Source: Phlyctochytrium arcticum | Lineage: Eukaryota > Chytridiomycota > Chytridiomycetes > Chytridiales > Chytridiaceae | Direction: 5' to 3' | DNA length: 64,000 bases | Assembly (NCBI GenBank): GCA_025602905.1 | Contig: JAHLKI010000015.1 | Span: 434,001-498,000 of the forward strand | Shown: positions 54,512 through 64,000 of the stretch, in pieces | How positions within the stretch are numbered: position 1 is the stretch's first letter | Layout of the letters: each line of letters opens with the position of its first letter | The notes under the pieces: model-generated | The model's database searches: none | Told to the model about the DNA's origin: nothing | Seen by the model: only the letters and a program-made list of their open reading frames with translations | Made by a program: the position numbers and the translations under genes

Positions 54512-57500
54512 ATGCCGGGACTGGTCAACGACAACACGACGGCGACTACCACCTTCTCGACCTCGACCACCACCGCCATGGGTGCCCCGGAAGAGTTTGT
54601 TCCTTCCTCAAGGGTTACGGACCTTCTCAACCAACTCTACACTTGCGACACCAGCGACGAATGTGTCTCAATTGCTGCCGACCTGGGCGGAGTTATAAAA
54701 TCAATCGGACTTGAGACGCTGCACTCTGCCGGAGTTCTCGACAACTTGACCAGCCAAGCTCAGAACAAAAAGTCTGGACTTGCTCGGGAAGGTGCGATTC
54801 TTGGAATTCACGGACTCGCTAGAATCCTCGGACGGGGTGCCGAGCCCTATTTGATACCCTTGCTACCAACTCTGTTTGACAGCTATGCCGACAAAGGCCC
54901 ATCAGTCCGTCAGGCTGCTGAATTGGCCGTTGGAGCACTGCTCGCCCTCCCAACACCTTATGCGACAAAAAAGCTCTTGCCAATACTCTTTGATGCCATG
55001 GGCCGGAAATGGCAAACCCGCGTCGGCGCTCTGGATGTCTTGACCAAGTTGGCTCGTACCGCACCCGCTCAAGTTGGACAAGCACTACCTGAAATCATCC
55101 CCCATGTTACCGATTGCCTGCACGACACCAAGGAGGAAGTTTCCAGTGCGGCTACTCGTTGCATGACGGAAGTCTGCAAAGTGAGCAACAACCCCGACAT
55201 TGCACCCCATCTGCCTATTTTGGTCAGTTGCATGGCTCGACCAACGGAAGTTCCAGAATGTATTCAAAAGCTTTCGGCCACCACCTTTGTCGCCGAAGTC
55301 ACAGGCCCCGCTTTGGCTATCATGGTCCCCCTTCTTGTTCGTGCCCTTAACGAGCGCTCTGCTGCCGTTTTGCGTCCAGCCGCCATCATTACCGACAATT
55401 TGTGTAAGCTCGTTCGTGATCCCGCAGATGCTGGACAATTCTTGCCTCAGTTGCTCCCCGGCCTGGACAAGATTATCGACACTGCTGCGTTCCCCGAAAT
55501 CCGATTACTGGCCACCAATGCTCGTAGCACACTCAAACGGGCGGGTGGTGACGGAACAGACTCTATTCCTACTGCCAATTTTGTCCCAACCGAGGCTGAA
55601 TTAAAGTTAAAGATCCGCTCGCAACTGCAAAGTGTAGCTGGAGTTAATCAGATTGATGCATTCACCACCATTTCTGTGGATTACACCGCTTTTCTTTTGC
55701 AGCAAGTTCATGTTGTCGAAGTTTACTCGGATTCAGAATGGGAAAATGCGGCTTCTCCTTACCTTGCTTGGTTTGCCACTCCCGATCATGCCAACACTAT
55801 CGCTAAAAATCTGGCCAAACATTACCGCGACTTGGATCATCAACGACGACAAGCAGAGTCGGGTCTTACCGATGACGATGGCGAGGAGCTTTGCAGTTGT
55901 GATTTCAGTCTGGCCTACGGTGGAATGATGTTGCTGAACCACACCACCTTGCGTCTGATGCGTGGTCGCCGTTACGGTCTTTGCGGACAGAATGGTGCCG
56001 GAAAGTCTACTCTCATGCGCGCCATCTCCAAGGGAAAGGTTGAGAATTTCCCTCCATTCGAGGATGTCCGTGCTGTCCTGGTTGAGCACGGTATGCCTGG
56101 TGAGGATTTGACCTTGACAGTCATTGACTTTGTCGCTGCCCATCCTCATTTGCAACACATGACTCGGGCCGAGCTGATTGACGGGCTAAAGGAGTTTGGG
56201 TTCGAGGGCGACCGTGTGAACACTCAAGTTGGCAATCTCTCTGGTGGTTGGAAAATGAAGCTCGAGCTTGCCCGGGCAATCTTCCTCAAGGCTGATTTAT
56301 TGTTGTTGGACGAACCTACCAATCACTTGGACGTTGCTAATGTCGCTTGGCTGGAAAAGTATCTGACAAGCCAGAAACAGCTCAGTGTCCTTGTTGTGTC
56401 CCACGACTCTGGATTTTTGGACAATGTCTGTACCGACATTATCCACTACGAGCGACGAAAGTTGGTCTACTACAAGGGAAACCTGTCAAAGTTTGTCGAA
56501 AAGAAGCCCGAAGCAAAGTCATACTACACCCTGTCTACCGAGAATGTCAAGTTCTCCTTCCCCCCACCCGCTTTCCTCCAAGGAATCAACAGCAAAACCA
56601 AATCCATCCTCAAAATGACCAATGCTTCCTACACCTATCCTGGAGGATCCGCGCCTTCCATCAAAAATGCGACCGTCGGTATCTCCCTGGCCTCACGAGT
56701 TGCCATCATTGGCCCTAACGGAGCAGGAAAGTCAACCATGATCAAGGTCTTGACCGGAGAAGCCATTCCACAAGAAGGTCAAGTCTGGAAGCACCCAAAT
56801 CTGCGAATTGGTTACGTTGCACAGCACGCTTTCCACCATTTGGATCAGCACTTGGAAAAGACGGCCAACCAGTACATTCAATGGCGTTACCAGAATGGCG
56901 AAGATCGTGAAGTCTTGGAAAAGGAGTCGCGAAAAATGACGGAGGCTGATGTCAAGCAAATGGAAGTTCCCATCCCAATCAACGGACAGCCACGCCGCGT
57001 CGAGTACATTATCGGTCGTCAAAAGCTCAAAAAGTCGTTCCAGTACGAAATCAAGTGGGTTGGCATGATGCCCAAGCACAACACCTGGCTACCCCGCGAG
57101 CACCTCCTGGCCCTTGGATTCCAAAAAATGGTTCTGGCCTTTGACGATCGAGAAGCGTCGCGCGAGGGACAAGGATACCGTGAAATGTCACCTTCCGTCA
57201 TTCGCAAGCACATTGAGGATGTCGGTCTGGATGGGGATATTGCCGACAATAACGCCATGGGCGGCCTTTCAGGAGGCCAGAAAGTCAAGGTCGTCATTGC
57301 TGCTGCCATGTGGAACAACCCGCACATGCTTGTACTGGACGAGCCCACAAATTACTTGGACCGAGACTCGTTGGGTGGATTGGCGGTTGCCATTCGTGAT
57401 TGGGGTGGTGCGGTCGTCATGATTTCTCACAACGAAGAGTTTGTGGGTGCCCTGTGCCCCGAGATTTGGCACGTTGAGGCTGGTGTCCTGGAGAAACGCG

Positions 57501-57777
57501 GCAAGGGTGTCGTGAATGAGGATGCCTTTGAGGACACGGAAAAGGAGGAAGCTGCTCAACGCAAGATTGAAGCCAAGGTTGCCTCCAAGCCAAAAAAGAA
57601 GAAGCTTACCCGTAACGACCAAAAAGCCCAAGAAGTTCGACGGAGGGCGCGTCATATGAAATGGTTGGTCGAGGGAGGAGTAAAGGAGCCTGATACTGGT
57701 AGGTTTACTTTGTTCTCTACGAATATGTCATTTTACCACACATGCTAATTGGCTCTCTCTTCATAGATTCTGATTAG
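54512..57777 (+). CDS. TEF3: Translation elongation factor 3 (ABC-F type, ribosome ATPase), 1065 aa
   Basis: One long exon (54512-57698), a 68-nt intron and an 11-nt last exon (57767-57777) that adds DSD and the stop. The start is ATG 54512; ATG 54575 (MGAPEEF) is an alternative that removes a Thr-rich leader. HEAT repeats fill residues 1 to about 400. Cassette 1 has GQNGAGKST (about 492), NLSGGWKMKLELARA and LLLDEPTNHLD. Cassette 2 has GPNGAGKST (about 735), GGLSGGQKVKVVIAAAMW and LVLDEPTNYLD. The chromodomain insertion (VEYIIGRQKLKKSFQYEIKW ... NTWLP, about 828-870) sits inside cassette 2, where it contacts the ribosomal E site. The tail is Lys-rich. EF3 drives E-site tRNA release at each elongation cycle and is a fungal hallmark. 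Confidence 0.97.
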
Positions 57778-57986
57778 AAGGACTTTGGATTTCGCTTTGT
57801 TGTTGTTCGTAATTTATCACCTTTTTATATTTAATTTTTATTGGCCGATTTGAGCTTTGATCATCTTCTAATAACATTGACTTTTGTTTCCTCATTGAAA
57901 TTTGACCTTCATGTGCGTATATTGGAGGGACATCTCAGAATGAAAATATGTTTAAAACAAAAGTACGAACGGGGACTACATGAATT

Positions 57987-59241
57987 TTACACTTGTCGGG
58001 ACATATGAGACTGCAACGACTGAGCAGCACCCAAAGATAGCACAGCTGATTGCCCATTGTTGTGCGTCAAACTGTTGGCAGACAAGTCTCCTTGAGTATG
58101 CTGAAGCTGTTGAGAACTGAGAGCGGACGATGGCCCGACGTTCACGAGATGCGCATGAGAATGCGATGGTATTGACGAACTTCCTGGATCGTTTGACATA
58201 TTCTGACGGCGGGTTTGTAATTGTTGCTCCCGCCCACCCGAGACATCGCGCAAACACGCTTTGACCTCATCCGTCAAGGGTGTCAGACACATCTTATGCG
58301 GTCCAAAGCGCTCTTCCCAGCGAGCTACTAACACGTCCACCGCCTGTTGAACAACCAATGCCGGGCTCTGACTATGCGCCTTTCGGAGATGATGTTCAGT
58401 ATGCATCAGATTTCCCAGTCGTCGTTCGCAAATCTGCGAGAGTTTGACAATTGCCAGACATAAGGGGCAGCAAATTTCCAGTGGGTTGATGAGATACTGG
58501 CGAGATCCAAAAATTTCCTGCACAATATCTCCCAATATGTAAAAGCGCTCTTGCCAAGCCTTGTCAAGAGCTTCAAAGGCCACAATATGTCCTTCTTCTT
58601 TCGCAGTTCGCTATGGAGATGGTTGGATGAGCAACAGAGCAACGACCCAGTCGATTACAACTGAAGGCTTACCCTGTAAAGCAATGTTTGTTGTTGCTGC
58701 CGTTTGACGGGAGTAGCGGGTGGAACCGAACCGTCGATGGTGGGATTTTTGTTGGACCGTCTGCGACGGCGGACTACGGACAAGTCACCAGTGCTTGACG
58801 AGGCCGGCGACTGCTGAGGGGTAGTCTCGATGGAACCCTGGCCCGGCGCGGCCAGTAATTGCTGGAGAACATCGACGGTTTCACCACTATGTTTATCAAA
58901 AACAAAATTTAGACTGGCGCACCGAAGCTTGTAATGGGAAAAACGTACCTTTCCGGGACGTGATCCCGATCTCGCTTCTGACCGGCCAGAGGGACCGTCC
59001 AGACAAGCACAGGTTTAGCCTGTGTTTCCATTTCTCCTAGTGCAATCATCCACCCTTCGTCGTCGGTAATATCGTACGGCTGTCCATTCTCCACGTAGGT
59101 GAGCGTCGCTCGCAGGTGCGGTTTGACATTGAAGCGAGTCGGCAGGGTTTGGAAAAAGGATTGCAGAGTCGGATAGCGATCGATGGAGATGAGGGCCTTC
59201 TGCGGGTTATGACCTGAACAGCTTATTTGAACGACGGGCAT
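57987..59241 (-). CDS. Unrecognised protein with PB1-like N-terminus and CxxC...H zinc-finger-like centre, 376 aa
   Basis: Minus-strand exons 59241-58949, 58886-58673 and 58610-57987 (introns 62 and 62 nt) join in frame. The first about 85 residues (VQISCSGHNPQKALISIDRYPT ... YDITDDEGWMIALGEM) have the ubiquitin-like beta pattern and acidic DDEGW turn of a PB1 domain. Residues about 195-235 hold CCPLC, then HTEHHLRKAH, a possible C2H2 zinc site. An Arg cluster (VVRRRRRS) and Ser/Gln-rich linkers suggest a nuclear regulator, but that is inference. It converges with EF3. Confidence 0.68.
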
Positions 59242-59442
59242 GGCCGGCCAGACAATATTCTCGTTATACTGCTGGTCTTACTCGATATCGCCGCCCAGGG
59301 CATGAGGATATTTCTGCGGAGGTCAAATAGACTGCATCGCCACTCATCGCAAACCTGGGACTTTTTGACATTTGACATTGTTCACTGACCGGTGTGCTAT
59401 AGTATTCAAAAAGTCTAGCCGAGACGAAGGCAGAGGACATTC

Positions 59443-61818
59443 ATGTATTGGGCGTTGCCAAAAGGCTTGTCACCATTCATTCTTCCCGGGCTGTTCGCGG
59501 CAAACGTGGTGAATGCGCTGCCTCTTCGCGCCTGGAGCGGACTTTGGGACTGGGGTATCATTTTATTGATTATTCTTCTCGCCGGGTTGGGGGTAGCCGA
59601 CGCTGCCAAGGCCGCCATCACTACTTACCATGAATCGCCTGCATTGAGGAGGTATGACCTGTACTCTGTGTCCCGTCGATTGTCGAATCCTCAAATAACA
59701 TCAAGTGCACGACAGTGTCCGGTTGACTGTGAAGAACTGGTCTGGTACAACAGCTACTGTCGAATGCTTCTACTGCAATGAACCGACCAGTTTTGAGAGG
59801 GAACACTTCTCCGTCTCTAAAAGCTGGTTTTGCCATCATTGCTCGAGCTGGTGTGGAACAAGGGATGAGGTATGTAAATCCTCGATAGATACACAGCCTG
59901 ATCTATTGACTGACGCAAACATTTGCACCATAGCTCGACCGGCATCGACCACCCGTTAATAAGAACATAGACGGACCAAAAGTTGTAGGTCAGACTTTGC
60001 TTGGCTCCACCGGCCGTGAATTCAGGACTGAGGTAGCCGATAGATCTATCCTCCGATGCGCCATTCTGTGACCAGTGCTTGCAAAATCAGAGACTGGTAT
60101 TACGGTTACTGGCTGAATACGATCCGGACGATGATGTAAGGCGTTGATTTGTGTCAAACATCCGTCCAGTCACTAAGTTCATCACAGGATTACTTTAATG
60201 AGACTGTGGAGGAGTACAAGGAGCAACTCGAACTCAGGTATCCGCTCACCTGCTCCGATTGCAGTGTTCGAGTCAAGCACTCCCTCGATGTGGCTTACAA
60301 GCGGATTCGCCACCATTTGTTGACTCGCAACCTGGAAAAGTCGCAAGAGTGGCGCAACTCATCATCCAACCTTGCCAGCCCAAAGTACGCTATATTTTGG
60401 GTGATTTCCATCATCCTGCTAGCCACTACCACATTAGTTGCCATTATGTTTCACGTATACGGTAAAATGATTTCGTCAGTTCATTGGCATTCAACCCATA
60501 ACTCACGCGCAGCCATTCTTCAGCATTACGCTATCCCATATCAGCTCATAGTACTCGATGCGATTTTGTGCCGACAGGTGCTTTTTCTCTTGAAGCATTT
60601 GGGTCCCTATTCGCGCTTCCGTTGTCCTCGGTACAAGTCTCCCAGAATTGGTGTCTACTCTTCCAAATGTTCTCGCTGCTGAACTTGTTGTCAACGCATG
60701 CGGTTTTGCTGAACCCGCTATGGCTGATGGAGGTGAAACAAAAAGCATTTGTGCATCATTTGCCTACCTATCGGGTAATGTTTTCATGATAAGAGCCAAT
60801 GGAGTCATGATTAACTGTATAGTATTATACAGCGCTTTCAGTCGAGGGCGTTGCTAGTGAGGACCTTGGCTGCATGCATGCTACGCTTCTCGTTTGGATA
60901 TCGGATCACTTTTGTTCTGAATTTGCTATTCCTCTTGTTTATGCTCTCGGTATGTTACTTTTGTCACCCACTTGTCATCTAGCGCTCACAAAATGTAACC
61001 GTCATTCCAGTATATAATAGTTGCGATTGGCTCCATCAAAGTCACCAGACCTGTACGCTTAAAAACAGCGGCTCGGGTTGTCCCCGGCAGCAGATTTTCT
61101 GATTCTCATGCACATACCCCAAGCATGGGAACCAAGAATTCTCAAGAAATGGACGCAAACATGTCAATAGCCGTAAGTCTTGAATATAAGCCATTAGGTT
61201 CCCTCATATTGATCATCCATTCTAGGCATTTGGTATGCGTTTAGATGACGGTGCTGATGCTGGCCAACGGGCCTTCGTTGAGAATCGCAAGTTAGTGAGA
61301 AAGTACATCAAGACATTAAGGACAACACTGCTCATTACTGGAGTATGTCGTCTTTTGCTATCGGTAAGTCATTCATATTTTTGCCATCAGATCGTTTGAT
61401 AGTGTTCTTATCGTCTCCCGCAGACACTAATCCCTCTCGCGTTTCCCGTTGTGATCAGTACTGCATGTATTGCGTGCCTCAAAGCATACTCGGCCCTAAA
61501 AATGCGGAAGAACAGTGCCAAAACGGCACGAAAGATCATGGTGCGCTCGCCGTTGGGATGTTGTTTGACCCTCCGCGGTTTCTGACTTTTCTGCAGCATT
61601 CCTTGTCTATTATTTTAGGTCTGCGTGCTGCAATATGCTTCCTTTCCTTCATTCCGATGGACCAATTACTGGACACAAATAATTACGTGTATCCCGCCGA
61701 AACTGGACGTGCCCTTCCCACGGGCTTGTCACTGCTTGTCCGCTGTGCAGACATCATTCTGCTGGGCAGCGTGGGAATTTTGTCCCGACAGGTCGAAACT
61801 AAGTGGAACCAGTGGTAG
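59443..61818 (+). CDS. IMA1: Ima1/NET5-type inner nuclear membrane protein, 568 aa, 11 exons
   Basis: Exons 59443-59651, 59716-59869, 59934-59988, 60044-60135, 60188-60461, 60578-60774, 60842-60949, 61011-61172, 61226-61342, 61424-61540 and 61597-61818, phase-consistent (introns 52-116 nt). The Ima1 N-terminal domain is clear: VECFYCNEPTSF, WFCHHCSSWCG, FCDQCLQNQRLVLRLLAEY, YKEQLELRYPLTCSDC, giving four CxxC pairs. It is preceded by one hydrophobic helix and followed by several (WVISIILLATTTLVAIMF; L-rich exons 6, 7, 10, 11). LLNPLW in exon 6 is typical. The homologues link heterochromatin and telomeres to the nuclear envelope. Intron 60462-60577 has an alternative acceptor at 60513. Confidence 0.85.
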
Positions 61819-61899
61819 AAATCAGTTGTAGAAAGATTGTACAGAGTATTGTAAATAGAATAATTTAATGTAGAAAATGTAAATAGGGACATATGAGAT

Positions 61900-62879
61900 T
61901 TAATGCTGTGACACTTCCGCAAATTTGTCAAACGTTTCCCGATTGACTGCAAATTCTCTTACGAGATCGGCCTCCAGAAAGTGCATCTTGCCGCAAATTA
62001 CTAGTGAGTGCAGCGGTCCCCCAAAATCTATTGACTCTAGTTCCTCCAGTGTTCCTGACACCACCTTTTGATCGTCGCACCCCACTCGAGCTAAACCGAC
62101 GGCAATGGAGTTGCGAGTATAAGCAAACGGTTCGGATTTTTCGTCCACAATGGAAAGCAGTTGGGTGACGGCAGTGTTGACGCTCATGTATCGTGGTGGC
62201 TCGTAGATTTTGCGTCCTCGAGCCATGTTTTCAATACTTTGCTCCTTTACTTTGATATCTAGTGACCATGCGGGCGTCAATAACAAATATAAACAATACG
62301 CCCAACCGCTATTCATCTTACCAAGTAAACATAAAGTGTGAAGTCCCGTGTCCCGATTCATCTTGATCTTGTCGTAGAAACTGTCTGGTCTCCAAGTCTC
62401 TGTGAAAAACACGATAGAGACAGTCTGTCCGTAGTTGTAGAGCTGTAGACCACAGCAGCCAACGGCATTCATGATCGATGCATTGTGGATGGGAACTACT
62501 GGTATAGACAGTTGCCGAGCCCGTAAAACCAGATCAGTGTGAGTGGTTGCTCCAAAAGGATCGCCCACCACCAGAAAGGCCACATCAACCTTGTCTGCAT
62601 CCTTCAAAATCAGGTCGGCCTCGGACTCAACCATTTCCCGATCAGCAATGATGACGGGATGATCATAATACGCTTCCTAAAAGAAATAACAGGTTGTTAT
62701 ATACATCCGCTAAGGTGCTGGTTGACCAAAATACAACTTACCAGACGCTCTTTACCAACGGTCAGAATGCTAGTGTATTGTTCAAGATATATTCGGTCGC
62801 ACTTCTTGATCGCCTCCAAACCCTTTACCGTAATGTCCTTTTCATCGGAAAGCCCGAGTCCAACAATGTAGAGTACCAT
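61900..62879 (-). CDS. DPH5: Diphthine methyl ester synthase (Dph5), 283 aa, 3 exons
   Basis: Minus-strand exons 62879-62742, 62676-62322 and 62258-61900 (introns 65 and 63 nt). The start [17 protein letters not shown] gives the SAM-binding GLGL loop. [18 protein letters not shown] and [20 protein letters not shown] are family signatures, and ITV... to [10 protein letters not shown] lies in the C-terminal half. The enzyme adds four methyl groups to a histidine-derived residue of EF2 on the diphthamide pathway, using S-adenosylmethionine, in the cytosol. The length equals the family norm. The start codon is 68 bp from the divergent F-box gene start. Confidence 0.96.
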
Positions 62880-62947
62880 ACTTGCTTCCTTTGTGGGGTC
62901 TAAACTCTTTCTGAAATTCAAAAGTCAAAATCCTGCTCTCATCTGAA

Positions 62948-64000
62948 ATGTCCATTCCACTCCTTAAGGTCAAATTGCGTTGCGCAGCAGGTGTCCTCTC
63001 GCCGGCGTCGCCGCGCTCCAAGCTCTCCAACGGTCCAACGTCCGTTCGCGTTGTTCGGGGTTTCCGCCACCAGCAGGTAAGGGGGTACATTTGCTGGTTG
63101 TTCAAGGAGTCAAATATAGATAGTCGAGGGTGGTAGGCACCATGCTTGCGATGCAACACCATTCGATCGGGCACCGAGGAGATTGGAATCGTCCATACGC
63201 GTCAAAAGCGGTTAGAAGCACTTCTGATATCTAAAGACCATAAACAATCCATTTTGTGTGGTTCATGTCGCTAGATCTGGAGCGGGCTCGGCTTACTGAA
63301 GATGACCTGCATCGTTCCTCAAGTAGAGCACCTTTCTTGCCTGGGCATCAACCCGGATTTGCGAGCAATCAGACAGCAGCATATGCTTGGACAACGCACT
63401 CATCAAAGCATACTCCTCGAAAAGGGGAAGGCTCGAATGGCCCACACATCAATGCCCATACAGCAAGCTCCTCTCCTAAGCTTCAGAAGGGTGTAGAGCC
63501 TGCCACACCCAAGGCCGCTGATTCTTGCAAAGGAGGAGGCCATTACCATTCGCCATCCACTTTTACAATACCACGTTCACGTCATCGGAGTCAGAATATT
63601 CAGAGTGAGGCAGGGCACATTGTCCAGTTGAAAGCGGTGCCATTTACGCATTCAAATCCAGATTTTCCCACACCCTTCAAAGGCGTGAGAACTCATGGCA
63701 GTGTGCAGCCTTCGCCAAGGTCCGGTACTTTGAATAATCAGACAGTGCGCTCCACCCGAGAACTTGTGTCAAATCTATCGCAGCGAGTCCTGAACCTTAT
63801 TTTCGCTCACTTGGATTCACCAGTGTCCTTCAGTTGTGTCTGCCGTCGGTTCCATTCTACCTCACAATCGGTTGACGCAAAAGCGGCCTTCTTCATCCAG
63901 CGATATGGCAAATGGAACGCTTATCCTGGATGTTTGTTGGGAAAGTTCCATCGGGTGGCGGATATGCGACTTCTGGAAGCGTTATTGCGGACGTGCCCTT
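62948..64000 (+). CDS. F-box protein, 3' end beyond window
   Basis: ATG 62948 opens MSIPLLKVKLRCAAGVLSP up to a good donor near 63076. The middle exon(s) are unresolved. From about 63274 (acceptor GTCGCTAG) the frame is open to the window end: LERARLTEDDLHRSSSR, a low-complexity Ser/Pro/His linker, then an F-box-like segment (LSQRVLNLIFAHLDSPVSF, SCVCRRFHSTS) at about 63775-63860. F-box proteins recruit substrates to SCF ubiquitin ligases via Skp1. The substrate domain lies outside the window. Confidence 0.65.

Overview
The window looks like nuclear DNA of a fungus, probably an early-diverging (chytrid-like) lineage. The evidence is a translation elongation factor 3 gene with its chromodomain insertion, a Shewanella-like PPP phosphatase, genes broken by many 50-80 nt GT-AG introns, fungal Ima1, HRD1, DPH5 and WBP1 orthologues, a Ty3 chromovirus and FAR1-type MULE transposons. 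The lineage is inference; no rRNA or other phylogenetic marker is present. Exon models were built by hand from splice signals and frame continuity. They are not transcript-supported.

Layout. 1-3742: decayed Ty3/gypsy element with its right LTR, lying against a 3' fragment of an ABC1/ADCK-type kinase gene (about 3760-4567). 5115-6702: four-exon DHH phosphoesterase gene. 6738-8637: inverted, stop-riddled longer copy of the same ABC1 gene. 8640-10300: little that can be called. 10308-11952: unrecognised protein. 12100-12360: broken copy of an HRD1 exon. 12998-15381: divergent pair WBP1/OST48 (-) and a uS3m-like mitochondrial ribosomal protein (+). 15503-21494: two different MULE transposons back to back, with three copies of one 8-bp target site at their borders. 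21598-23810: HRD1 (-). 24416-27719: divergent pair of a neutral-sphingomyelinase-like enzyme (-) and a proline-rich protein (+) whose 488-nt intron is packed with small palindromes. 28195-29457: ELO fatty-acid elongase.

29.5-54.0 kb is a repeat-rich accessory region with few genes. A block made of the ELO 3' end, a tRNA-His(GTG) gene and an array of tRNA-like units occurs three times: once beside the real ELO gene and twice in opposite orientation with decayed ELO fragments. About sixteen copies (eleven full-length, five broken) of an 80-90 nt unit were found. Its ends could pair like a tRNA acceptor stem plus T-arm, its middle is variable, and an oligo-T tract follows. Most sit in tandem arrays with a 400-515 bp period and a conserved ACGCGT-containing upstream block. 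A further 1.9-kb segment (about 41.87-43.78 and 49.19-51.20 kb) is duplicated in direct orientation. Inside this region lie a broken unknown gene (37374-39719) and an intact PPP phosphatase (40041-41172).

54512-63136 returns to dense housekeeping genes: EF3 (+), an unrecognised PB1-like/zinc-finger-like protein (-), IMA1 (+, 11 exons), DPH5 (-), and at the right edge the start of an F-box protein gene (+, cut by the window). The tRNA-like unit family is the best candidate here for something undescribed.
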